DNA of 64,000 nt from Tenggerimyces flavus (GCF_016907715.1 NZ_JAFBCM010000001.1:6572001-6636000), one strand, 5' to 3'; shown: positions 54,052 through 63,063, counted from the first letter of the stretch. The notes: generated by a model not told the origin, from the sequence alone. A program made the numbers and translations.

Positions 54052-54813
54052 TCAGCCGATGTCACGCAGCAGCTGCGCAGCAGCGTCGCTCAACAGGGAC
54101 ATGTCCGACGGCACAGCGAGCATCCGGAAACCCTCGTCCCGCCACCGCCGGACGAGCCCTGCGTTGCCGCACGCGATGCCGGCGACGATGCCGCGCGCCT
54201 TGCATGCCTTGAGGACCGTCTCGATGAGCTCGAGATGTACCGGCTCCGTCGGGTCCGCGGAAGGCAGGAAGCCCGCGGAGATCGCCAGGTCGCTCGGCCC
54301 TACGAAGACCGCGTCGATACCAGGCACCGCGAGGATGTCGTCGACGCTCGCGACGGCGTCCACTGTCTCGACCATCACCGCGCAGATGACGTTCCGGTTG
54401 GCGGTCGCCGGCGCGTACTCCTGGTCGTACAGGGATGGCCGCACCGGCCCCCAACTGCGGTTACCACGCGGGGGGAACCGGCATGCCTCGGTCGCAAGGC
54501 GTGCGTCCTCCGGGGAGTTCACCATCGGGACGATGACGCCCTGCGCGCCGGCGTCGAGCGCCTTCATGATCGCGCTCGGTTCGTTCCACGGAACTCGGAC
54601 CAGCGCCGGCACACCTGCGTTCGACAGGGCCGGGAGCATGACCGCCAGATCCTCGAACCCGACCAGACCGTGCTGGGCGTCGATCACCACCCAGTCGAAG
54701 CCAGCGACGCCGAGCAGCTCGGCCGAGATCGCGGATGGGATCGCGCACCACCCGCCAATCGTTGGCTGGTCAAGCTCCCAGAGATCCCGTAGGGCTTCCA
54801 ATCGTGCTGCCAT
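54052..54813 (-). CDS. HpcH/HpaI-family aldolase
   Basis: This 253-residue class II (metal-dependent) pyruvate aldolase barrel has DWVVIDAQHGL, VPMVNSPEDA, VETVDAV and FVGPSDLA as family motifs. It cleaves 2-keto-3-deoxy acids to pyruvate and an aldehyde, the last step of many uronate and sugar-acid pathways. It overlaps the isomerase gene by 44 bases on the same strand. Confidence 0.9.
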   Translation of the reverse strand: MAARLEALRDLWELDQPTIGGWCAIPSAISAELLGVAGFDWVVIDAQHGLVGFEDLAVMLPALSNAGVPALVRVPWNEPSAIMKALDAGAQGVIVPMVNSPEDARLATEACRFPPRGNRSWGPVRPSLYDQEYAPATANRNVICAVMVETVDAVASVDDILAVPGIDAVFVGPSDLAISAGFLPSADPTEPVHLELIETVLKACKARGIVAGIACGNAGLVRRWRDEGFRMLAVPSDMSLLSDAAAQLLRDIG

Positions 54814-55750
54814 CTGTCAACCTATCGTCGTGTGGTGGCGCGCCTCCGGAGCTCCGGACAGCGGTCGGTTCGTGAGCGCCGGTCCGCGCGACGAGCTCCT
54901 TCGTCACCCTCGCCAGCATGGTCGTCGCGGACTCCCGGGCGCGCTCCTCCCATGCGAAGACGCAGACCGTCGCGATGCCGTCGAAGCGGAGACGTCGAAG
55001 CCCGCCGAAGAAGGCGTCCCAGTCGACTTCACCCTCGCCGATGTCGAGGTGTTGATGGATTCGTGCGGTCGAACCCGGCGGGTTGACGATGTACCTGAGC
55101 CCGGACGAGCCGCGATGGTTGAACGAGTCGGCGAGGTGAACGTGCGCGAGCCTCGGCGCTGCGTAGTCGAGCATGGCGCCGACGTCACCCTCGCCGTCAT
55201 CGAGGTGGAACGTGTGCGGCGCGCAGTAGAGGTAGTTGACCCACGGCCGGTCGATCGCCCGTACGAGGTCGACCGCCGCGGTGTTGCGCTCGCAGAAGTC
55301 GTCTGGATGCGCCTCGAGATTGAGGGCTACGCCCTCTCGTTCGAAGATCGGCAGTAGTTCCTCGAGGGAACGCCAGAACTGCCCCTCGCTGGCCGCTGAC
55401 TGGTCCGGCCGCCCGTTGAACTCGGAGTTCATCACTTCGCATCCGAGCTCTACGCATATCTCGATGGCTCGTTTCCAGTAACGCACCGCTGCGGACCGCG
55501 CATCCTCGTCTGGTCCGGACCAGCGGTAGAGCGGAAGGACCGAGGCGATCTCGACACCGGACTCCCGGAGAGCGGACTTGACCTCCGCGATCCTCGCCGC
55601 ATCCGCGCGCGGATGGACGAAGAACGGGAGGAAGTCCTCGCGCGGCGAGAGCTCAAGGTACTGGTAGCCAAGGTCAGCAGCCTCGTGGATGACACCAGGA
55701 AGCGGGAGCCCGCGGAGCATGTAGGGATCCAACGCGATCTTCACGATCAC
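54770..55750 (-). CDS. sugar phosphate isomerase/epimerase (AP-endonuclease 2 fold)
   Basis: The 326-residue xylose-isomerase-like TIM barrel has metal-ligand positions visible as E in NSEFNG, E/H in NLEAHPDD, H in APHTFHLDD, H in LAHVHLAD, and H-Q-H-L-D-I-G-E-G-E-V-D-W near the end. Homologues act as sugar or inositol isomerases, epimerases or dehydratases. The last 40 or so residues are low-complexity and overlap the aldolase start. The GTG start lies 32 bases from operator 3. Confidence 0.87.
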   Translation of the reverse strand: MIVKIALDPYMLRGLPLPGVIHEAADLGYQYLELSPREDFLPFFVHPRADAARIAEVKSALRESGVEIASVLPLYRWSGPDEDARSAAVRYWKRAIEICVELGCEVMNSEFNGRPDQSAASEGQFWRSLEELLPIFEREGVALNLEAHPDDFCERNTAAVDLVRAIDRPWVNYLYCAPHTFHLDDGEGDVGAMLDYAAPRLAHVHLADSFNHRGSSGLRYIVNPPGSTARIHQHLDIGEGEVDWDAFFGGLRRLRFDGIATVCVFAWEERARESATTMLARVTKELVARTGAHEPTAVRSSGGAPPHDDRLTDGSTIGSPTGSLGA

Positions 55751-55781
55751 TCACCTCACACTCGGCAGCGGATACGGCCGA

Positions 55782-55791
55782 TTGTATACTG
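55782..55791 (+). promoter_or_regulatory. candidate GntR operator 3 (TTGTATACTG)
   Basis: Lies between the hydroxyacid dehydrogenase stop (55808) and the isomerase start (55750), at the expected promoter of the isomerase-aldolase pair. It keeps the GTATAC core and one full arm. Confidence 0.55.
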
Positions 55792-55807
55792 CCGACGGGT
55801 GAGAGCG

Positions 55808-56875
55808 TCAATCATTCCTCAGCAGCGGCGAGCGACCCAACTCGACCGGAACCTGCACACCGTCGGCCGGACGATCCACCAACGGGCGGCGTGGGGTGAT
55901 GTCACGGTTGACGCAGGCGCGCGGCCACCAGCCACGTGCCAGATCGACCAGGGTGTCCACGGAGAGTCGCCAGCTGTCGTAGTAGAAGGTGTTGGAGTAC
56001 CCGGCGATGTGTGGCGTGATGACGACGTTCTCGAGTCGCAGCAGCGGATCGCTCGGATCCGGTGGCTCACGCTCGAGAACGTCGAGACCAGCCCCGCTGA
56101 TCCAGCCCTCCGACAGCGCTTGGGCGAGCGCTGCCTGGTCGACGAGCGGGCCGCGTGCGGTGTTGATGAGGACGCTGTCCTCGCGCATCGTCATGAGCTC
56201 CGCCTTGCCGAGGAGGTGGTGGGTCTCAGGCGTCAACGGGCAGTGCAGCGAGACGATCTGGGCGGAGCTCAACACCTCGTGCAGGCTTCGCCGGACGACA
56301 CCGTACTCCTCGAACACCTCGTCGCCGACGTACGGATCGGTCGCGACGACCGAGAGCTCGAAACCCCGCATCCGGCTGACGAGAGCTCTCGCGATGGATC
56401 CGAAGCCGATCAGGCCAAGAGTCTGGTTCTTGACGTTCCCCTGCGGCCATGCCTGGAACCTGTCCCACATCCCGGAGTGCACCAAGCGCGCCTGCGTCGC
56501 GACTTGCCGCAGCAGGGTGAGGATCAGCGCCGCCGAGTGCTCAGCCACCGCCTCGCCACCGGCCTCCGGCGTGATCGCGACGACGATTCCGGCAGCGCTC
56601 GCCTCGGCCAGGGGGACGTTGTCGGTGCCCGTTCCGGTACGGAGCAAGGCGATACAACGCGGCAGCTCCGGCAGGCAGTCGGCGGTGATGACCCTGCTGC
56701 CCCCGAACACCCACAGCGCATCGGCGTCGTGTCCGAGCTCGATCACGTCGGCCCGCGACGTGCACTCGCCGCTCACCAGGTCGACCTCGGCGTTGTCGAG
56801 TCGCTGCCGGACCCAGTCCGGAACGGTCTCACCGTCGAGGGCGACCAGCGCAACCTTGAAGTTCGCCATCGTCAT
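55808..56875 (-). CDS. D-2-hydroxyacid dehydrogenase
   Basis: About 355 residues of the D-isomer-specific 2-hydroxyacid dehydrogenase family. The NAD-binding motif is GLIGFGSIARAL, and the catalytic set is R in NTARGPLV, E in DVLEREPPD and H in ITPHIAGYS. The N-terminal substrate domain contains RTGTGTDNV. It would interconvert a hydroxy acid and keto acid in the sugar-acid route. ATG at 56869 is an alternative start. It follows the SDR gene by 49 bases. Confidence 0.9.
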   Translation of the reverse strand: MTMANFKVALVALDGETVPDWVRQRLDNAEVDLVSGECTSRADVIELGHDADALWVFGGSRVITADCLPELPRCIALLRTGTGTDNVPLAEASAAGIVVAITPEAGGEAVAEHSAALILTLLRQVATQARLVHSGMWDRFQAWPQGNVKNQTLGLIGFGSIARALVSRMRGFELSVVATDPYVGDEVFEEYGVVRRSLHEVLSSAQIVSLHCPLTPETHHLLGKAELMTMREDSVLINTARGPLVDQAALAQALSEGWISGAGLDVLEREPPDPSDPLLRLENVVITPHIAGYSNTFYYDSWRLSVDTLVDLARGWWPRACVNRDITPRRPLVDRPADGVQVPVELGRSPLLRND

Positions 56876-56924
56876 GCTCCCTCGACCAGTCGTCGCGGCG
56901 ATTCGGACATCTTCTTTCCCAGGC

Positions 56925-58439
56925 TCACAGCATCGGACGGTCGAACGGATGGCTTGTCTGGAGGCTGACCTGCAACCCGGTCAAGGCGGACTCCCGCATG
57001 ACCGTCACCACGACCTCGGCGAGGTCCTCCTTGCTGGACGGAGCGCCCAGACCGGCGACGACCGCAGGCGAGCTCGTCGCCTCGGCGATCACGGTGTTGA
57101 GGCGAACGCCGTGCTGCCGCATGGTGTCCGAGAGGTCATCGGTGGCGTAGATCAACGCGGCGTTCGCGGCGCCGAAGGCGGGCGAGCAGGCGGCACCGGT
57201 CAGACCAGCGGCATCGGCGACGAACGTCACCGCACCACCGGCCGGGAGAACGTCGACCGCAGCGTTCGCCAACACCCACGGCACCCGGAAGTCGGCGGCG
57301 AGTTCGTCGGCCCACTCCGCCGGCCCTTGGCTGAACAGGTCGCCACCGGGGTCCGGCCGGGCGGCGAAGACGATTCCAGCCAGCGGTCCGACGCTCTCGA
57401 GCCAGGTACGTACGGCGGACTTGTCCGTGCACGTCGGATCGGGACTCACGGCAGCCGGATGGCCGGCCTTCTCCAGTCGCGAGACCAATGCCGCGGCCGT
57501 TGCCTGGTTGGCGCTGACGATCGCGGTCACCGCACGCCGATCCGGCGGCGGGAGGGCGGCGACGACGGCTGACTGTGCGGCCGTGGCGAGGCGGTCGCGG
57601 AGCATCATCGCCATGATGCCGCCGTTGACGAGGAACTCGTTGCCCGTCACGATGCTGGCCGCGTCGGACGCGAGGTAGAGGGCTGCCTCGGCGACGTCCT
57701 CCGCGGTAGCGAGCTCCCCCAGCGGATGGATCTCGCGGAAGGCCTCGATCAGGTTCTCCCTCGCCTCACGCGGATCGTCTCCGTGCGTCATGGGTTCGGA
57801 CGAGAACGCCCCCTGGTCGCCCTCCATCAGGCGGACGATCGCCTCGTGCCGGCGGAGGTCGTGGATCGGCGTGTAGATGTTGCCTGGGAGCACGGCGTTG
57901 ACCCGGACATGGTCCGGCGCGTGTGCGAGCGCGGCGTATCTGGTCAGGGTGTGCACCGCCGCCTTGCTGCTCCCGTAGACGCCGGCGCGGGCGGACCGCA
58001 AGCCCGCATGCGAACCAGTGTTGACGATCGACCCACCGCCACCGTCACGCATCAGCCGGATCGCTTCGCGCATGCCCCAGGCGACGCCCAACGCGTTGAT
58101 GCGCAGCAACCTCCACCAGCCGGCCGCGTCTCCGCTCGACTGGCTTCCAATCCCCGCGTTGTTGACGAACACGTCGAGCCGCCCGTACTCGCCGGCCACC
58201 GTGTCGACCGCGGCGGCCACGGACTCGGGATCCGCGACGTTCAGCTCCAGGAAGATCGCGTCTCCGCCGGCCTCGCGGATCTCCGCCAGCACCTCGCGTC
58301 CGGCCACACCATTGACGTCCGCGACGCACACCGCGGCGCCTTCGCGGGCGAACAGGCGACACATCGCCGCGCCTATCCCGGAGGCTCCCCCGGTGACGAC
58401 CGCGACCTTTCCGCTCAGCCTGCCAAGGCCACGACGCAT
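56925..58439 (-). CDS. SDR with a second, degenerate SDR domain
   Basis: From the ATG at 58439 this is 504 residues. Domain 1 (about 8-275) is a complete short-chain dehydrogenase: TGGASGIG at 16-23, NNAG, S143, Y155-X3-K159. Domain 2 (about 290-504) keeps the Rossmann-like order (VTAIVSANQATAAALV, then FVADAAGLTG and FGAANAALIYAT) but has lost the glycine motif and the Tyr-Lys pair, so it is probably structural. Typical SDRs are about 250 residues. Operator 4 lies about 150 bases upstream. Confidence 0.87.
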   Translation of the reverse strand: MRRGLGRLSGKVAVVTGGASGIGAAMCRLFAREGAAVCVADVNGVAGREVLAEIREAGGDAIFLELNVADPESVAAAVDTVAGEYGRLDVFVNNAGIGSQSSGDAAGWWRLLRINALGVAWGMREAIRLMRDGGGGSIVNTGSHAGLRSARAGVYGSSKAAVHTLTRYAALAHAPDHVRVNAVLPGNIYTPIHDLRRHEAIVRLMEGDQGAFSSEPMTHGDDPREARENLIEAFREIHPLGELATAEDVAEAALYLASDAASIVTGNEFLVNGGIMAMMLRDRLATAAQSAVVAALPPPDRRAVTAIVSANQATAAALVSRLEKAGHPAAVSPDPTCTDKSAVRTWLESVGPLAGIVFAARPDPGGDLFSQGPAEWADELAADFRVPWVLANAAVDVLPAGGAVTFVADAAGLTGAACSPAFGAANAALIYATDDLSDTMRQHGVRLNTVIAEATSSPAVVAGLGAPSSKEDLAEVVVTVMRESALTGLQVSLQTSHPFDRPML

Positions 58440-58584
58440 TTGCCTCTCCCCACACGGTTTGGTCGGCTGACGCCGCATATGCCGCACCACCGGAGACCGG
58501 ACGTCCAGCACACAGAGATCCGGCCCGACGTCGGTCCCGATCCGAGATGTCCGCGGGGCCTCGATGCCTCGCCGCACCTGATCA

Positions 58585-58594
58585 CAGTATACCG
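58585..58594 (+). promoter_or_regulatory. candidate GntR operator 4 (CAGTATACCG)
   Basis: Between the Rieske gene stop (58640) and the SDR start (58439). It matches nine of ten positions of the palindrome. Confidence 0.55.
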
Positions 58595-58639
58595 TTTGGA
58601 GGAGGTTGCAAAGGTCGACTTGACGCGATCGGGTACAGC

Positions 58640-58960
58640 TCAGCCGATCCCGAGATAGACCGTGCCGTTCTCGACCTTGACCGGGTACGTCTGCAGGTCA
58701 TCGATCGCCGGAGCGCCACGCGCCTCGCCGGTGGCGTAGTCGAAGCGGCCGTTGTGCTTCGGACATTCGATGATGTTGTCCATCACGAGGCCGTTACAGA
58801 GCAGCTCGCGTTCGTGCGTGCAGTGACCCGCGGTGGCGTAGAACTCATCGGCAGGCGATCGGTAGATCGCGTAGTCCGTTCCCTCGTGCTCGAACGGGAC
58901 GACATCTTCAGGATCGATGTCGTCGACCTGACATGCCGCGATCCAGGATCCCTCAGCCAT
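58640..58960 (-). CDS. Rieske [2Fe-2S] ferredoxin (MocE-like)
   Basis: The 106-residue Rieske domain has ligands C47-X-H49 (GHCTHE) and C66-X2-H69 (ECPKHNGRF). It carries electrons to an oxygenase. Its gene overlaps the desaturase-type gene by 8 bases, so that membrane di-iron protein is the obvious partner. This pairing resembles MocE and MocD of rhizobial rhizopine catabolism. No reductase gene is seen in the window. Confidence 0.9.
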   Translation of the reverse strand: MAEGSWIAACQVDDIDPEDVVPFEHEGTDYAIYRSPADEFYATAGHCTHERELLCNGLVMDNIIECPKHNGRFDYATGEARGAPAIDDLQTYPVKVENGTVYLGIG

Positions 58961-60035
58961 ACGGCTGAGCCGTTCCGTCGGAGATCCGATGGAACGGTGC
59001 CGCGTCGGGCGGCAGGTCGCGTCGGATGTAGTACGACTGGTCCTTCAGCTGCCTCAGGATCGCCGGAATGATCTCGCGGTAGGCCGCCACGAGCGAGGGG
59101 TACGCCGGGGCGAGGTCGTGGTTGATCTCGTCGTGCAGCTCGGGAAGCCGGTGGTAGGGGACCATCGGGAACATGTGGTGCTCGACGTGATAGTTCATGT
59201 TCCAGTAGAGGAAGCGGTGGATGGGTCCCAGCAGCACCGTGCGGGTGTTGAGGCGGTGGTCGAGGACGTTCTCGCCCATGCCCGCGTGCTGCGTCAACCC
59301 GTAGACGATGTGCATGAACGTGCCGTAGAGACGTGGACCGCCAATGAGCACTACTGGAAGCAGCGAGCCGGTCAGCACGCATCCAGCGCCGACCGCGACG
59401 TAGATCGCAACCCAGATCCGTGCGGTCCGGTAGACCTTGCCCGCTTGGGACTCCGGGATGAAGGTACGTTCGTCCTCCCGGAGCCGGCCGGACGCGTGCA
59501 GCACCATGTCTCGCATCGCGAGCGGTACGTCCACCAGGCCGAGGAGGTTGGCGCAGATGCGGGCGAGCCGCGCGGGCCGCATGGCGGCGATTTCGGGGTC
59601 ACGGCCGACGATCAAGGTGTCCGTGTGGTGTCGCGCGTGGCTCCATCGCCAGACGGTCGGGTCGCGCATGATGCAGAACGACGCCACCTGGTAGAGCGCG
59701 TCATTCATCCAGCGAGTGGCGAAGGCTGTGCCGTGACCCGACTCGTGCCAGCGAGAGTCGGAGGCCGAGCCGTACAAGATGCCGTAGACGAGGAACAACG
59801 GAACGGCCAGCCACGATCCCCAGAGCAGCGCGCCGCCGGCTCCGGTCACCGCCATCAGACCGATCCACAGTGCGGTGTCGCGGATCGCTGGCCCGTCACT
59901 CCGACGCATCAGCTGCTTCATCCTGGCCCGAGGCACCTCGGAGCGGAACCAGTCGCCGTCGACGAGGCCGGCCGCGGCCGCCCGTTCTCCTTCGGGACCG
60001 ACCAGGCTGTATCGCTCGAGACGCTCCTTGCCCAT
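58953..60035 (-). CDS. membrane di-iron oxygenase/desaturase (MocD-like)
   Basis: The 360-residue protein has the three His boxes of membrane fatty-acid desaturases and hydroxylases: H97-X3-H101 (HESGH), H133-X2-H136-H137 (HARHH) and H283-X2-H286-H287 (HVEHH), plus four or so membrane helices. With the coupled Rieske ferredoxin it forms an oxygenase like the MocD-MocE pair needed to use the O-methylated cyclitol 3-O-methyl-scyllo-inosamine. In a sugar catabolic locus, O-demethylation is more likely than lipid desaturation. Operator 5 lies about 150 bases upstream. Confidence 0.88.
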   Translation of the reverse strand: MGKERLERYSLVGPEGERAAAAGLVDGDWFRSEVPRARMKQLMRRSDGPAIRDTALWIGLMAVTGAGGALLWGSWLAVPLFLVYGILYGSASDSRWHESGHGTAFATRWMNDALYQVASFCIMRDPTVWRWSHARHHTDTLIVGRDPEIAAMRPARLARICANLLGLVDVPLAMRDMVLHASGRLREDERTFIPESQAGKVYRTARIWVAIYVAVGAGCVLTGSLLPVVLIGGPRLYGTFMHIVYGLTQHAGMGENVLDHRLNTRTVLLGPIHRFLYWNMNYHVEHHMFPMVPYHRLPELHDEINHDLAPAYPSLVAAYREIIPAILRQLKDQSYYIRRDLPPDAAPFHRISDGTAQPYG

Positions 60036-60183
60036 GAGCGATCACCTCCGTCCAGATAGGCCGTACCACGAGACTCTCACCTCGGCGGGCTCCCGGGGAA
60101 GCGAACGGCGACATCGCCCAGGTCCAGCTCAGGACAACGTCGCGCGGACGTCGGCCCGCGGTACTTCTCAAGCCTTCACGGAT

Positions 60184-60193
60184 CAGTATACTG
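60184..60193 (+). promoter_or_regulatory. candidate GntR operator 5 (CAGTATACTG)
   Basis: A perfect palindrome in the gap between the divergent oxygenase (start 60035) and GH127-like gene (start 60244), placed to control both. Confidence 0.6.
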
Positions 60194-60243
60194 TCATCAC
60201 TTCCCGCCTCGAGAAGGCCCTCGGCCCGAACCGGAGAATCGCC

Positions 60244-62121
60244 ATGCCATCAGGAAACCCGGACCACGGCACGCAGACCCCCGACACCCTCGATCTCGCC
60301 GACTATGGCCGCCTGGCCATCAACGGCGTCCTGGGCTCGTGCGATCCCGACCGCGGCTACGAGAACTACTTCCTGACGTTCTTCGACGTGAACCCCGCCT
60401 ACATGATCCACTTCGGCAGCCAGGTGAGCGGGGTGCTGCCGAAGTACGTCGAGGCGATGCCGTTGCTTCGCGCGATGACGGGTTCCAGCCAGGACAACGA
60501 CATCGAGAAGGCGATGCTCGACTCCGTGCTGCAGAACACCGCCGAGGACGGACTCATCTACGACCGCGCGTCGGAGGACCGGCCGTGGAACACCGGCATC
60601 GGCTATGGCGTGACCGGCTGGAACGAGGACTACTCCAACCTCGCCGGAGACGGGCGACTGCTCACCGGCTTCCTCTACTACCACCAGGCGACGGGCGACG
60701 ACGCGTGGAAGGAGCACGCACGGCGCACGGCGGAGCGGATGCTCGAGCTCGCCATCGTCAAGGACGACTACGCGTACTACCCGAACGTCGGACTGGGCAA
60801 CGACTTCAGCTATCCGCGGGTGTCCGGATGGACCCACACCGACGAGCCCGACCGGGAGTTCGAGGGCTCGGAGGGGATGACGAAGTTCTATCTCCTGCAG
60901 CCCGTTCGCGGCCTCGCCCGGTGGTACACGGCGACCGGCGACGAACGGTTCCTGGACCTCTCGAGGCGGCTGGTGAACTTCTGCCTCCGTCCCAAGTTCT
61001 GGGGTGGGTTGGGCGACATCGAGCCGCTCGCCGGCGCCGAGCACGGACACTTCTGGGGCCACTACCACGGGCACGCCGCCGCGATACGCGGTCTGCTCGA
61101 CTATGCGATCGCCGCGGACGACTATCGCGTGAAGCAGTTCGTACGCGACTCCTACGAGTACGCGCGGCATCACGGGATCCACCGGCTGGGCGTGTTTCCG
61201 GCGTCTGGCAGCAACACGGAGGGCTGCACGGTCGCCGACATGGTCGCGCTCGCCGTCAAGCTCACCGAGTCGGGCATCGGCGAGTACTGGGAGGACGTGG
61301 ACCAGTACGTACGCAACGGACTGCTCGCCATCCAGGCCACCGACCTCGACGAGCTCAAGCGGGTGTCCGAAGCCGGGCGCGAGCGCCCGCCGGACGCGCC
61401 GTGGGGCGGCGACGGCGACATGCGCTTCAACGGGTACGGCGGCGTCCTGGCAGGGCAGGAGACGACCGATCGCGTGCTGGAGCGGGCCATCGGTCAGTTC
61501 GGCCACCTCGACGGCGCCCGCCATCTCAAGCCTCGATTAATGCACTGCTGCACGGGGAACGGCGCGCAGGCGCTCTACCACGCCTGGGAAGCGATCACAC
61601 GACGTTCGGGCTCGACCGGCGAGGTCAACCTCTGGCTCAACCGCCGCTCGCCCTGGCTCGATGTCGCGAGCTGGCTTCCGCACGTGGGCCGGCTTTCCCT
61701 GCAGAACAAGGGACTCGAGCGGATCGCGGTCCGCATCCCGGCGTGGGCACCGCTCGGCTCACTGCGCTGTACCATCGACGGGCAGGACGCCAGGCCCGAC
61801 CGCGTCGGTGATCGCGTTCTGTTCAGCGGCCTCTCCGGCAACGAGCAGCTCACGCTGGAGGTCGCCGTCGGTGTCGAGCGGGCCAGCTACACCCTCGCCA
61901 ACCTCAACCAGCGCGCGTACGGCTTCGGCCACGGCGGCGCGGAAGAGTACGACTGCGAGTTCAAGGGAAACACCGTGCTCAGCGTCGGCCCGGATCGCGT
62001 CGCGCCCGGTGGTCAGGACTTCGGCTGGTACCGGCTGTTCCAGCGCGAGCACCTGCGCGCCGACGACGCACCGATGAAGGAGACGCCGGCGTACGTCCAC
62101 GGCCAGATCGTCAACTGGTAA
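60244..62121 (+). CDS. GH127-like (DUF1680) glycoside hydrolase
   Basis: The 625-residue protein has an alpha/alpha-barrel and a C-terminal beta part. The cysteine/zinc site of GH127/GH146 beta-L-arabinofuranosidases is conserved: E326-X-C328 (TEGC) and C435-C436 (HCCTGN). It likely cleaves a furanosidic or related sugar from the imported compound. No signal peptide is visible, so it acts in the cytoplasm after uptake. The ATG has a modest GGAGA upstream; upstream in-frame starts would cross operator 5. Confidence 0.85.
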   Translation: MPSGNPDHGTQTPDTLDLADYGRLAINGVLGSCDPDRGYENYFLTFFDVNPAYMIHFGSQVSGVLPKYVEAMPLLRAMTGSSQDNDIEKAMLDSVLQNTAEDGLIYDRASEDRPWNTGIGYGVTGWNEDYSNLAGDGRLLTGFLYYHQATGDDAWKEHARRTAERMLELAIVKDDYAYYPNVGLGNDFSYPRVSGWTHTDEPDREFEGSEGMTKFYLLQPVRGLARWYTATGDERFLDLSRRLVNFCLRPKFWGGLGDIEPLAGAEHGHFWGHYHGHAAAIRGLLDYAIAADDYRVKQFVRDSYEYARHHGIHRLGVFPASGSNTEGCTVADMVALAVKLTESGIGEYWEDVDQYVRNGLLAIQATDLDELKRVSEAGRERPPDAPWGGDGDMRFNGYGGVLAGQETTDRVLERAIGQFGHLDGARHLKPRLMHCCTGNGAQALYHAWEAITRRSGSTGEVNLWLNRRSPWLDVASWLPHVGRLSLQNKGLERIAVRIPAWAPLGSLRCTIDGQDARPDRVGDRVLFSGLSGNEQLTLEVAVGVERASYTLANLNQRAYGFGHGGAEEYDCEFKGNTVLSVGPDRVAPGGQDFGWYRLFQREHLRADDAPMKETPAYVHGQIVNW

Positions 62122-62278
62122 GGGGATCGCGCTCTCAGAGGCGCGCCCTAGGCCGTGTCTGTCGTGGTTGAGGGGCTTGGGATTGCGGTGTCTGAGGTGA
62201 TCGGAGCGAGGTGGGCTTGCGTGTGGTCGCCTTACACGGTCAGTGGCCGCTCTACCTGGCGTCTACCCGGCGTAAAGT

Positions 62279-62310
62279 GGCCAATGATCATGTAAACATG
62301 ATCGTTGGCC
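62279..62310. repeat. 32-bp inverted repeat between convergent genes
   Basis: Two 15-base arms (GGCCAATGATCATGT and its complement with one mismatch) are separated by AA. It lies between the stops of the GH127-like and second GntR genes. The two-base centre makes it more like an operator or recombination site than a normal terminator hairpin, but termination for both genes is possible. Confidence 0.5.
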
Positions 62311-62356
62311 CCCGGGGCCGGACCAGTCGAACCCACCGCCGGACGAAAGATCGAGG

Positions 62357-63022
62357 CTAGTCGAACGAGGAGAACAGCCGCTTCCGGGTGTACTGGTAGT
62401 GCCGCCGGATAGCCTCGGTCGCGGCTGTCAGGTCCTGCGCCATCACCGCGTCAGCCATCTCCTGGTGGATCTTCCCCAGCGGCGCGGCGGTCAGGCTGCG
62501 GTCGGTCTTGCTCGCGGTCACCAGCAACAGCAACGTCTGGTGTGCCATCTGCTCATACATCGTCGACAGCCGTTTGTTCTTCGCCAGCTGGACGATCGAC
62601 TGATGGAACGCCTTGTCCGCCTTGACCGCGGCGTTCCAGTCCTCGCCCTGCCACGCCTCGATCATAAGGTCATACGCACGCGACACCTCGCAGATCTCCG
62701 CGTCGGTGGCGATGCCGAGGCTCTCGCGGACGGCCTGCACCTCGAGCGCCTCGCGCACGGCGTAGACCTCCATGAGGTCAGCCTGGGTGATCGTGCACAC
62801 GACAGTCCCTCGGCGGGGCAGGTCGGCCACCAGACCCTCGCGGGCGAGCTCGCGCAGCGCTTCCCTGACGGGTCCTCGGCTGACCCCGAACCGGCCAGCG
62901 ATGTCGGTCTCGACGAGCTTGCGCCCGGCGGTCAGCTCGCCGGCGAGGATCGCCGCGCGCAGACGGTCCGCGACGATCTCCCAGGTCGACTGGACCTGGA
63001 CGAGGTCGAACTCTGAGGACAT
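62357..63022 (-). CDS. second GntR/FCD-type regulator
   Basis: The 221-residue protein has a winged helix (about 15-75: DIAGRFGVSRGPVREALRELAREGLV) and an FCD domain with H in AFHQSIV and KIHQEM. It has the same length and layout as the regulator at 49680, but the sequence differs in the recognition helix (SRGPVREALR versus SRVPVREALI). It may control the cupin/SDR genes upstream or share the GTATAC sites. Confidence 0.88.
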   Translation of the reverse strand: MSSEFDLVQVQSTWEIVADRLRAAILAGELTAGRKLVETDIAGRFGVSRGPVREALRELAREGLVADLPRRGTVVCTITQADLMEVYAVREALEVQAVRESLGIATDAEICEVSRAYDLMIEAWQGEDWNAAVKADKAFHQSIVQLAKNKRLSTMYEQMAHQTLLLLVTASKTDRSLTAAPLGKIHQEMADAVMAQDLTAATEAIRRHYQYTRKRLFSSFD

Positions 63023-63063
63023 GACACCCCCGACTCATGGGATCACTGACGCGACATCGGCGG

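Noticed and set aside
55989-57572. Plus-strand open frame spanning the hydroxyacid dehydrogenase and SDR genes
   Set aside because: It crosses two well-supported minus-strand genes and is Ser/Arg-rich without motifs.
60250-61811. Overlapping open frames on both strands within the GH127-like gene
   Set aside because: The plus-strand gene carries the E-X-C and CC zinc-site residues; the other frames are compositional shadows.
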